Below, one piece after another: positions 1 to 6,228 of a stretch of DNA of 11,455 nucleotides. Position 1 is the stretch's first letter, and each line of letters begins with the position of its first letter. Source of the stretch: DATIJJ01 sp039936115. Lineage in GTDB: Bacteria > Pseudomonadota > Gammaproteobacteria > DSM-16500. The notes beneath the pieces were generated by a model, which searched no databases, was not told the origin of the DNA, and saw only the letters and a list, made by a program, of their open reading frames with translations. Where the stretch lies: positions 1 to 11,455 of the forward strand of contig JBDTIZ010000008.1 in assembly GCA_039936115.1 (NCBI GenBank), in the 5' to 3' direction. Both the position numbers and the translations under genes were made by a program.

Positions 1-24
1 TCCGCGGTATCCAGTCAACTTGGC
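1..24. repeat. Partial copy of repeat family D at the window edge
   Basis: Bases 1-15 (TCCGCGGTATCCAGT) are the exact reverse complement of 11115-11129. With two mismatches the match continues to base 24, against 11106-11114. The other half of the palindrome would lie before base 1 and cannot be seen. The stretch up to 74 holds nothing else that I recognise. Confidence 0.6.
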
Positions 25-74
25 GTTTGTTTTGAGTAGAAAAAAATATGTATCGATCTATCACCACAACAAAA

Positions 75-533
75 TTACTTCACCACCTTATCCAACTCCA
101 TCTGCGTCTGTTTTTGAAATTCATACGGATGTTCAATTTCCGAAAAAACATCATTATTCCCACCAAACGGATTAATCACAACCGTGCCATAATCCAGCAT
201 TTGCCCGAGTATGCCTTGATTAATCGTCATGTTTGACACAGTTGCCAAGCGCATCTCATTCGAATGCCGGATAAAAAATCCTTCTTTCATGATGATGCGT
301 TTGTTAGTGAGAACAAATTCCGAAGTGATGTAATCAAGCCATTGTTTAATCCATGTCACTACAGCTGCGATTGCAGGTGCAAAAGAAATTTTTACGATTA
401 GAGGGTTTGGATTAAACAAAAAAATGAACGTTACAATTGTCCAAATTATGGGTAGAAAAAAAATAATCAAATGTTTTTTGGTGCGATAGAGTATTTGTTC
501 GTCGGGTAAAAGAATTTTGTCAATTGCTTTCAT
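75..533 (-). CDS. Small membrane protein with bacterial PH domain (DUF304/YdbS-like)
   Basis: A 152-residue protein. Two hydrophobic segments are visible at about residues 22-41 and 47-63. A bacterial PH (bPH_2) domain follows from about 68 to 150, with the family's typical strand pattern EFVLTNKRIIMKEGFF, then RLATVSNMTINQGILGQMLDYGTVVI. In this family the two-helix anchor and PH-like domain face the cytoplasm or membrane surface; the biochemical role is generally unknown, so no reaction is assigned. The ATG at 533 starts right at the conserved N-terminal LLPDEQILYRTKKH segment, so an upstream start is not needed. The ribosome-binding site is weak (GGA about 9 bases upstream). The gene is transcribed away from qmcA, and the two starts are separated by about 100 bases that must hold both promoters. 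Family assignment is firm; function is open. Confidence 0.85.
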   Translation of the reverse strand: MKAIDKILLPDEQILYRTKKHLIIFFLPIIWTIVTFIFLFNPNPLIVKISFAPAIAAVVTWIKQWLDYITSEFVLTNKRIIMKEGFFIRHSNEMRLATVSNMTINQGILGQMLDYGTVVINPFGGNNDVFSEIEHPYEFQKQTQMELDKVVK

Positions 534-573
534 AAAAGTATGTCCATATTTGACAATCGGATTAATTGTAGCA

Positions 574-582
574 TGTTATACT
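574..582 (+). promoter_or_regulatory. Extended -10 promoter candidate for qmcA-nfeD
   Basis: TGTTATACT matches an extended -10 element (TG, one base, then TATACT), about 50 bases before the qmcA start. A perfect TTGACA lies at 550-555, but the 21-base spacing is too long for a standard sigma-70 pair, so the extended -10 probably works without it. Seen by eye only. Confidence 0.4.
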
Positions 583-631
583 AATAGGGTCTGTATGCAT
601 GCTGTCATGTCAGCTAAAAAAGGAGTTTGTT

Positions 632-1561
632 ATGACCGGTTTTGAAATTATGGTGATATCGCTTGTGTTACTTGCGGTTATTGTCCTCTATATGAGTGTA
701 AAACAAGTTCCGCAAGGGTATGAATGGACAGTTGAGCGTTTTGGCCGTTATACACATACCTTGTCACCAGGCCTTGGCATTATTGTTCCTTTCATTGATC
801 AAATCGGTACACGAATCAATTTAATGGAACAAGTTTTAGATATTCCGCCGCAAGAAATTATCAGTTCCGATAATGCGATGGTAAAAGTAGATGCCGTCGT
901 TTTTTACCAAGTGGTTGATGCACCAAAAGCCGTCTATGAGGTGCGTTACTTAGATGTTGCGATGCGTAATTTAATCATGACAAATATTCGTACGGTGCTT
1001 GGCTCACTTGATTTAGACAGTATGTTATCGCAACGCGATCAAATTAATAATCGATTGCTCAGTGTAGTGGATGAAGCAACCACACCTTGGGGCGTTAAAG
1101 TGACACGCGTTGAAATTAAAGAAATTGCACCGCCGCGCGATTTGGTTGAATCCATGGGTCGTCAGATGAAAGCAGAGCGTGACAAGCGCGCGACAGTTTT
1201 GGAAGCAGAAGGTCAGCGTCAATCTGCTATTTTGCGCGCGGAAGGTGAAAAACAAGCTTTAATTCTTGCGGCGGAAGGTAGAAAAGAGGCTGCTTACCGC
1301 GAATCAGAAGCACGAGAAAGATTGGCGCAAGCAGAAGCGAAAGCAACGGAATATGTGTCTGATGCAATTTCAAAAGGTAATATTCAAGCGATTAATTATT
1401 TTGTTGCGCAGCGCTATGTTGATGCCTTAGGAAAAATTGGTGCGGCACCAAATCAAAAAGTCATCATGTTACCATTGGATGCAACGAGTATTTTAGGTTC
1501 AGTCGCAGGCATTTCTGAAATTGCTAAATCAGCATTTTCAAAGGAGAAGAATAATGCTTAA
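632..1561 (+). CDS. qmcA: SPFH/stomatin-family membrane protein QmcA
   Basis: A 309-residue stomatin/prohibitin-type protein, close to the length of E. coli QmcA. One N-terminal membrane segment (about 4-22) is followed by the SPFH domain (about 25-185), which begins VPQGYEWTVERFGRY and contains LSPGLGIIVPFID. An Ala/Glu-rich coiled coil follows (about 185-245), where the tripeptide AEG recurs exactly every 11 residues (192, 203, 214), the hendecad periodicity expected of SPFH coiled coils. A conserved C-terminal region carries VIMLPLDATSILG. Family members form large oligomeric membrane rings and are linked to membrane quality control and FtsH-type proteolysis; that role is family knowledge. 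The ATG at 632 is preferred over an ATG at 599 because AAAGGAG sits 6 bases upstream and the protein then starts directly at the membrane segment. It overlaps nfeD by 8 bases, indicating translational coupling with its usual partner. Confidence 0.93.
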   Translation: MTGFEIMVISLVLLAVIVLYMSVKQVPQGYEWTVERFGRYTHTLSPGLGIIVPFIDQIGTRINLMEQVLDIPPQEIISSDNAMVKVDAVVFYQVVDAPKAVYEVRYLDVAMRNLIMTNIRTVLGSLDLDSMLSQRDQINNRLLSVVDEATTPWGVKVTRVEIKEIAPPRDLVESMGRQMKAERDKRATVLEAEGQRQSAILRAEGEKQALILAAEGRKEAAYRESEARERLAQAEAKATEYVSDAISKGNIQAINYFVAQRYVDALGKIGAAPNQKVIMLPLDATSILGSVAGISEIAKSAFSKEKNNA

Positions 1562-2003
1562 TTTATTTGAGCATTTAGTTTTTTGGCATTGGTTATTGTT
1601 CGCTGCCGTTTTGTTGATATTGGAATTAATCACTGGCAGTGGGTTTTTATTTTGGATCGGCATATCTGCAGCGGTGATGGGTGGTTTGTTGTGGTTGTTT
1701 CCAGCAATAGGTTGGACCACGCAATTAATCGGTTTTGCTATTATGGCAATGCTTGCTGCGGTGTTATGGCGGCTTTATTTAAAACATAATCCAACAAGAA
1801 CAGATAAACCTACATTGAATCGGCGCGGCGCACAGTATGTCGGTCGGATTTTTACTATCACGACACCGATTGTGAATGGCATTGGAAAAGTTCATGTAGA
1901 TGATTCGACGTGGCGCGTGCGTTGCAAAGATTTACCTGCGGGATCGCGTATTCGAATTGTGGGGGTGGATGGAGTGATTTTGATTGCTGAGGAAGATGTT
2001 TAG
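1554..2003 (+). CDS. nfeD: NfeD-family membrane protein (YbbJ-like partner of QmcA)
   Basis: A 149-residue short-form NfeD protein. The N-terminal half has three hydrophobic segments (about 8-27, 31-50, 54-73), starting with the WHWLLFAAVLLILE pattern typical of the group. The C-terminal part (about 90-149) fits the small soluble OB-fold domain of NfeD, including RRGAQYVGRIFTI, VNGIGKVHVDDSTWRV and the closing GSRIRIVGVDGVILIAE. Short NfeD proteins are almost always encoded beside an SPFH protein and are thought to bind it in the membrane; the 8-base overlap with qmcA fits. The ATG at 1554 has AAGGAGA upstream; an in-frame TTG at 1521 lies inside the end of qmcA and is rejected. The stop is followed at once by a run of A that belongs to the large palindrome downstream. 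Confidence 0.9.
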   Translation: MLNLFEHLVFWHWLLFAAVLLILELITGSGFLFWIGISAAVMGGLLWLFPAIGWTTQLIGFAIMAMLAAVLWRLYLKHNPTRTDKPTLNRRGAQYVGRIFTITTPIVNGIGKVHVDDSTWRVRCKDLPAGSRIRIVGVDGVILIAEEDV

Positions 2004-2080
2004 GAAAAAATCTTAACTAGGATTGCTCTGTAGGCGCGAACCTATGTGTTTGCTCTCGTCGCCTCTATTGCTCCGCGCCC

Positions 2081-2182
2081 CACACCACTGTCACACCACA
2101 CTTAACGCTGTCACTCCGTGCTTAACGCTGTCACCCCGTACTTAACGCTGTCACCCCGCACTTACACCACTGTCACCCCGCA
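2081..2182. repeat. Tandem array of about 20-base units (family B)
   Basis: Three 20-base units in perfect phase start at 2101, 2121 and 2141, each close to CTTAACGCTGTCACCCCGTA, differing at only a few positions. A more worn unit precedes them (2081-2100), and a 22-base variant follows (2161-2182, with ACACCAC in place of AACGC). The array then runs into the 14-base CTTGTTGCGGGGTC that turns back on the CACCCCGCA part, giving the palindromic form. No unique spacers separate the units. Confidence 0.85.
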
Positions 2183-2307
2183 CTTGTTGCGGGGTCTGGA
2201 ATCAAAAGCATAAAAAAGTCATTAAAAATTAAATGCCTTTTTTATTATTTAAAGCCCGGACCCCGCAACAAGTGCGGGGTGACAGTGGTGTAAGTGCGGG
2301 GTGACAG
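2148..2307. repeat. Perfect 49-base inverted repeat with 62-base AT-rich loop
   Basis: Base-by-base comparison shows 2148-2196 is the exact reverse complement of 2259-2307. Each arm holds two GTCACCCCGCACTT-type units, and within each arm the sequence CCCCGCACTTGTTGCGGGG is itself palindromic. The loop 2197-2258 is AT-rich. Perfect identity over 49 bases implies recent formation or ongoing correction between the arms. Confidence 0.9.
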
Positions 2308-2349
2308 AGGCAAGGGCGAACACATAGATTCGCCCACAAGAGCATTTTT

Positions 2350-3498
2350 TCAAAACAAACTTGGGATTTCCTTTGCCAAAATCGCTCGCTCTTTCACCGC
2401 GTCATTCGTCAACACAAATCCATGAAGTTTATGTTCCGCGTCATAAAACAACGCCCGCAAACTATGATCTGTCGATTCAATTTGCCAATTTCCTTCGGTA
2501 TTTTTAGGCGGTGGACAAACTACAATGGGATGCGCAGGTGTTTTCACTGTCACCGGCATGGCAGGATAATCAACGGCAGTGCGAACGCCGGCAAGTGTTT
2601 TCGCGAGTGCTTTGGAGCTGTTAAGCAAGGGCATAATATAGGGTAATACATGACCTTCAACTTCAGCACAGTCACCTAGCGCATAAATATCATGTAGACT
2701 GGTTTCAAGAAAACGATTGACGATAATGCCGCGATTGACGGCTATACCGGCGCTTTCTGCCAATGTAATATTGGGTTTTAAACCAATCGCAGATAAAACA
2801 AATTCAACTTCAATTTCATTGCCGTTCGATAATTCCAGAGCGTAATTACCGTTTTCTGTTTTATCAACACGCTGTGCGATGCACTCTAGATGAAAATGCA
2901 CACCGTTTTGCTCTAACGCTGTTTGTAATGCATGCCCTACTTGTGCGGGTACCAATAAATCAAGTGGTGTTTTAGCCGGAGCAATTACATGAACCTCATA
3001 ACCAGCATTCGTCAAATCATTCGCAAATTCACAGCCAATTAAACCAGCGCCTAAAATAGCAATGCGTTTTTTATTCAGAATTAGATCTCTGAATTCTGCA
3101 TAGTGATAAAGATGATTTACTGAAAGCACGGCATCGACAGCATCGCCTTGCAGTGGTGCTTTGATGACTTCTGCGCCGCAGGCTAAAACTAATTTAGAAA
3201 AAGGAAATTTATCCGCATTAATGGTGATGGTTTTATTGATAGGATCAATGTTTGAAACGCGAGCATTAGTTCCAATCGCTGCATTTAATTGTTGTGACAT
3301 CATTTTAGCGTTAGCGGTGGATAAGGTTTCTGCTGTTTTTCCTGATGTTAGCGCTGTTGAAAGCAAGGGTTTAGAATAGTATTTGCCATCATCGGCAGTA
3401 ATAATAGCAAGCGGCGTCGCATCATCCAATTTGCGGAATTCCTTCGCAAGCTGGTATCCTGCTAACCCGGTGCCGATAATGATAATGGGATGAGCCAT
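2350..3498 (-). CDS. rubB: NAD(P)H-rubredoxin reductase, FAD-dependent (RubB/AlkT family)
   Basis: A 382-residue two-dinucleotide-fold flavoprotein that passes electrons from NAD(P)H through FAD to rubredoxin. The FAD-binding GxGxxG is at residues 9-14 (IIIIGTGLAG), followed by ADDGKYYSKPLLSTAL, typical of the rubredoxin reductase branch. The NAD(P)H-binding GxGxxG is at 150-155 (ILGAGLIGCEFAND). The second FAD motif is at 272-277 (YALGDCAEV). The C-terminal part contains MPVTVKTPAHPIVVCPPP, also characteristic of this branch. The ATG at 3498 places the glycine motif at the usual distance; an in-frame ATG at 3546 would add 16 residues read through the family C palindrome and is rejected. The ribosome-binding site is weak. 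In Pseudomonas the gene lies near ubiC-ubiA next to rubredoxin genes, but no rubredoxin is encoded here, so the partner must be elsewhere. Confidence 0.9.
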   Translation of the reverse strand: MAHPIIIIGTGLAGYQLAKEFRKLDDATPLAIITADDGKYYSKPLLSTALTSGKTAETLSTANAKMMSQQLNAAIGTNARVSNIDPINKTITINADKFPFSKLVLACGAEVIKAPLQGDAVDAVLSVNHLYHYAEFRDLILNKKRIAILGAGLIGCEFANDLTNAGYEVHVIAPAKTPLDLLVPAQVGHALQTALEQNGVHFHLECIAQRVDKTENGNYALELSNGNEIEVEFVLSAIGLKPNITLAESAGIAVNRGIIVNRFLETSLHDIYALGDCAEVEGHVLPYIMPLLNSSKALAKTLAGVRTAVDYPAMPVTVKTPAHPIVVCPPPKNTEGNWQIESTDHSLRALFYDAEHKLHGFVLTNDAVKERAILAKEIPSLF

Positions 3499-3534
3499 AA
3501 AATAATGTCCATAATGGTATAAGAAAATTTGGTG

Positions 3535-3574
3535 CAGACTTGTCATTCCCGTGAAGGCGGGAATGACAAGTCTG
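3535..3574. repeat. Perfect palindrome, 17-base arms (family C)
   Basis: CAGACTTGTCATTCCCG (3535-3551) and its exact reverse complement (3558-3574) flank the 6-base loop TGAAGG. The core GTCATTCCCG / CGGGAATGAC resembles dispersed repeats seen in many proteobacteria (from memory). It sits between the divergent starts of rubB and ubiC, where a terminator is not expected and no T-run follows. It overlaps the leader of rubB and lies about 50-90 bases before the ubiC start. Confidence 0.9.
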
Positions 3575-3623
3575 ACTCAATAGTCTGAATTATACTATTT
3601 TTAATGAGAGTGAACTAATAACA

Positions 3624-4175
3624 ATGTTAACGCAATTACAATTAAATTGGCAAAGATACCAGCCTACACTTGCGATATCGGCAAATCTTCGCGCATGGTT
3701 GCTTCATCCCGGTTCATTTATGCAGCGTTTACGTGCAAATGGCGTGGTTAATCCAGAAGTACAACTCTTAAGTCAGCGTTGGCAATTTCCAGAGCTCGCC
3801 GAAAAAAATGCACTGGGTATTGCATCGCGATCCTACGCATTAATTCGCGAAGTGTTAATTGTAAGTGAAGGAAAAAAATGGATGTTTGCGCAAACCGTTT
3901 TTCCACGCGAAACGCTTACCGGAAAACAACGACAATTAGCGCGTTTAAAAAATCGTTCTTTAGGTTCAGTGTTATTTAAAGATCCAACAATAGAACGCAG
4001 TGAATTTGATCTGATATGTTTGCAACCTGGCATGCCTTGGCATACAGCGATTATGCACGATGCCGATCTGTCAGCGACCCACCTATGGGCGCGCCGTTCG
4101 ACATTTGTTTTGCAACAGAAACCACTTTTGTTGACCGAAGTTTTTTTGCCTGATATGGAATCACTATGCAGTTAA
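3624..4175 (+). CDS. ubiC: Chorismate pyruvate-lyase UbiC
   Basis: A 183-residue cytoplasmic enzyme that splits chorismate into 4-hydroxybenzoate and pyruvate, the first committed step of ubiquinone synthesis. Recognisable parts are the N-terminal LRAWLLHPGSFMQRL, the central YALIREVLIV with Arg75, AQTVFPRETLTG (about 89-100), the RSLGSVLF segment (111-118), and the C-terminal RRSTFVLQQKPLLLTEVFLP with Glu172. Arg75 and Glu172 correspond to the active-site Arg and Glu of E. coli UbiC, judged by motif position. The length is slightly above the E. coli protein. The ribosome-binding site is weak (GAGAG about 14 bases upstream). A -10-like TATACT lies at 3591-3596, with no convincing -35. It overlaps ubiA by 10 bases and heads the ubiC-ubiA-pdxB operon. 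Confidence 0.92.
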   Translation: MLTQLQLNWQRYQPTLAISANLRAWLLHPGSFMQRLRANGVVNPEVQLLSQRWQFPELAEKNALGIASRSYALIREVLIVSEGKKWMFAQTVFPRETLTGKQRQLARLKNRSLGSVLFKDPTIERSEFDLICLQPGMPWHTAIMHDADLSATHLWARRSTFVLQQKPLLLTEVFLPDMESLCS

Positions 4176-5005
4176 TTCATTATGCACGCTTAATGCGGTT
4201 GCATAAACCGATCGGCATTTTTTTATTGTTATGGCCGACATTATGGGCATTGTGGCTAGCAAGTGCTGGAAAACCAAATCTCTTGATCGTCAGCATTTTT
4301 GTAGTAGGCGTCATTGTGATGCGTTCAGCCGGTTGCATTATCAATGATTTTGCCGACCGTGAAATTGATAAACATGTTGAACGTACGCGTGATCGTCCGT
4401 TGACCTCAGGTTTGGTAACGACAACGGAAGCGCTTATTTTATTTTTTATTTTGATCACACTCGCATTCATACTGATTTTATTTTTAAATCATTTTACTAT
4501 TTTGCTAGCGTTTGCTGGGTTATTTTTCGCTGTGACGTATCCCTTTTTGAAACGCGTGACTCACTTGCCGCAAATTGGTTTAGGCTTAGCTTATGCTTGG
4601 GGAGTGCCGATGGCATTTGCTGCAGAAAATAATAGTATTACGCCGGCGGGTTGGGAAGTGTTTGCTGCGGCGCTTCTATGGCCGGTGATGTACGACACAT
4701 TATACGCGATGGTTGATCGCAGCGATGATCTTAAAATTGGCGTCAAATCAACAGCTATCTTATTCGCGCATTATGATCGATTCATGATTGCTATATTGCA
4801 AATTATATTTTTAATTTTGCTAGTGCATATTGGTTTTTTATTTAAATTAACGGAAATCTATTTCTTGGGATTATTTTTTGCAGGACTTTTATTTGTTTAT
4901 CAGCAATGGCTGATAAGATCTCGCGATCCAAAGGCTTGTTTTAAAGCCTTTTTAAATAATAACTGGGTAGGATTGATTATATTTTTTGGTGTGGTGTTCG
5001 CATGA
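4166..5005 (+). CDS. ubiA: 4-Hydroxybenzoate polyprenyltransferase UbiA
   Basis: A 279-residue integral membrane enzyme that attaches the polyprenyl tail to 4-hydroxybenzoate, using the product of the preceding ubiC. The first prenyl-diphosphate/Mg2+ motif NDxxDxxxD is at 60-68 (IINDFADREIDKHVERTRDRPL). The second Asp-rich motif is at 177-188 (YDTLYAMVDRSDDLKIG), followed by KSTAILF. The start RLMRLHKPIGIFLLLWPTLWALW is the standard N-terminus, and about eight to nine hydrophobic segments fill the rest, as in the family. The length is close to the E. coli enzyme. It overlaps ubiC by 10 bases and pdxB by 4 bases (ATGA), so all three should be co-transcribed and translationally coupled. No key residue is missing. 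Confidence 0.95.
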   Translation: MQLIHYARLMRLHKPIGIFLLLWPTLWALWLASAGKPNLLIVSIFVVGVIVMRSAGCIINDFADREIDKHVERTRDRPLTSGLVTTTEALILFFILITLAFILILFLNHFTILLAFAGLFFAVTYPFLKRVTHLPQIGLGLAYAWGVPMAFAAENNSITPAGWEVFAAALLWPVMYDTLYAMVDRSDDLKIGVKSTAILFAHYDRFMIAILQIIFLILLVHIGFLFKLTEIYFLGLFFAGLLFVYQQWLIRSRDPKACFKAFLNNNWVGLIIFFGVVFA

Positions 5006-6087
5006 AGATTGTGGCAGATGAAAATATTCCCTTGATTGAAAATTATTTTGGCGCGCATGGCGCACTGCATTTAAAACCAGGGCGTCAAATTACTAATAGC
5101 GACTTGCTGGATGCGGATATTTTACTGGTGCGTTCGGTGACTAAAGTGAATCAAGCACTATTGAAAAATACGCACGTTAAATTTGTTGGCAGTGTAACAA
5201 CGGGGTTTGATCATTTAGATATTGATTGGTTGGATCAAGCAGGAATTAAGTGGTGTGTGACACCAGGATCGAATGCAGTTTCGGTCGTTGAATATGTTGT
5301 TTGCGTGATCGCGTCGTTACAAAAAATGAATTTTCTACCGCAACAGAAATACCGTGCCGCAGTGATAGGCGCTGGTAATATTGGTAAGCAAGTTATTCAA
5401 AAACTAGAATTATTAGGTTGTGACGTCGTAGTCTGTGATCCGTTTTGCAAAGATCAGGTGACAGTGCCAATTGAAGAATTGGCGGATCTAGATTTTATTT
5501 CTATGCATACGCCTTTGACTAAGACTGGGTCTTTTCCAACGTATCATCTTATTCAGCAGACATTTTTGCAACGGCAAAAAAAAGATTGCGTATTATTAAA
5601 CGCAGGGCGCGGCGAGGTGATTTCATTTGAAGATTTAAAATTATATGGCCAGCATTTAATATGGTGTTTGGACGTTTTTGAAAACGAACCTTTTATCGAT
5701 GTTGAAGTCATGGAATCCGCTGTCATTTCAACACCGCATATTGCAGGTTATTCGATACAAAGCAAATATCGTGGCGTTGAAATGATTTACCATGCGGCGA
5801 TAGAGCAAAACATTATTTCGGCAGTATCAAACGCCGAACCATTATATCCAACCACTGCGATTTCTTTTAATCATTCAACAGCTGATTGGCGTGATGTGGT
5901 GTTAAAGATTTTTGATCCAGCAGCGATGTCGCAACACATGAAAGAAACATTGCTGCAAGATGCGAATTTATTTGATCGATTAAGAAAGAATTTTACGGAT
6001 CGGTATGAGTTTGGGTTTGTGGAAGTAAAAGATGTTAAGTTGAGTGAGAAGGATAGAGTTTTGTTGGAGTGTCTTGGTTTGAAGTAG
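5002..6087 (+). CDS. pdxB: Erythronate-4-phosphate dehydrogenase PdxB
   Basis: A 361-residue D-2-hydroxyacid-dehydrogenase-family enzyme that oxidises 4-phosphoerythronate in the DXP-dependent route to pyridoxal phosphate. The start MKIVADENIP is diagnostic for PdxB. The nucleotide-binding GxGxxG is at 123-128 (VIGAGNIGKQ). The catalytic set is Arg203 (NAGRGEV), Glu229 (DVFENEP) and His246 (STPHIAGYS), in the family's usual spacing. The C-terminal dimerisation domain specific to PdxB, against other family members, is present from about 290, including FDRLRKNFTDRYEFGF. It is slightly shorter than the E. coli protein. The ATGA overlap with ubiA is probably cotranscription of convenience, as the pathways differ. 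A family A palindrome starts 11 bases after the stop. Confidence 0.94.
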   Translation: MKIVADENIPLIENYFGAHGALHLKPGRQITNSDLLDADILLVRSVTKVNQALLKNTHVKFVGSVTTGFDHLDIDWLDQAGIKWCVTPGSNAVSVVEYVVCVIASLQKMNFLPQQKYRAAVIGAGNIGKQVIQKLELLGCDVVVCDPFCKDQVTVPIEELADLDFISMHTPLTKTGSFPTYHLIQQTFLQRQKKDCVLLNAGRGEVISFEDLKLYGQHLIWCLDVFENEPFIDVEVMESAVISTPHIAGYSIQSKYRGVEMIYHAAIEQNIISAVSNAEPLYPTTAISFNHSTADWRDVVLKIFDPAAMSQHMKETLLQDANLFDRLRKNFTDRYEFGFVEVKDVKLSEKDRVLLECLGLK

Positions 6088-6098
6088 TCATCAATAAG

Positions 6099-6195
6099 GC
6101 TTTTGTAGGGGTGAACCTATGTGTTCGCCCTCTGTCAAACTTGGAGCTGGCGCCGTAGGGGCGAACACATAGGTTCGCCCCTACAAAAGCTTTTT
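6099..6195 (+). terminator. Paired family A repeats acting as likely terminator between convergent genes
   Basis: Two 32-base family A copies face each other (6099-6130 and 6159-6190), complementary at 31 of 32 positions, with a 28-base loop. Each begins GCTTTTGTAGGGG and ends GTTCGCCC, read outward to inward. The right copy also contains its own perfect palindrome: 12-base arms GTAGGGGCGAAC (6155-6166) and GTTCGCCCCTAC (6173-6184). TTTTT at 6191-6195 follows directly on the plus strand, so the stem could end the ubiC-ubiA-pdxB transcript. On the minus strand, after the PBP1A gene, the stem is followed by little T. Terminator activity is inference; the repeat is directly visible. Confidence 0.75.
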
Positions 6196-6228
6196 CAGAG
6201 CGCAAAACAAAAGATTTTTGCAAAAAAT

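Larger units (their letters stand above)
2004..2351. repeat. Large nested palindromic element between convergent genes
   Basis: This whole gene-free gap folds on itself. From outside inward: GAAAAAAT (2004-2011) pairs with ATTTTTTC (2344-2351). TGCTCT (2024-2029) pairs with AGAGCA (2339-2344), sharing one base with the outer pair. Two family A copies (2025-2055 and 2314-2343) pair imperfectly. A perfect 49-base inverted repeat follows (2148-2196 with 2259-2307), and inside its loop ATAAAAAAG (2210-2218) pairs with CTTTTTTAT (2237-2245). The nfeD gene ends on the left side and rubB ends on the right, so transcripts from both strands would enter a large hairpin and leave it at a run of T, as expected of a bidirectional terminator. 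I infer it arose by nesting of several repeat families. Confidence 0.85.

Noticed and set aside
550..582. TTGACA (550-555) with TATACT (577-582) as a standard sigma-70 promoter
   Set aside because: The 21-base spacer is outside the usual 16-18 range; only the extended -10 reading was kept.
599..631. Upstream ATG at 599 as the start of qmcA
   Set aside because: It has no ribosome-binding site and adds 11 residues translated from the leader, including the Shine-Dalgarno of the 632 start.
2081..2200. Possible CRISPR array from the regularly spaced GTCACCCCG units
   Set aside because: The units are contiguous 20-mers with no unique spacers of constant length, and no cas gene is present. It is a plain tandem repeat.
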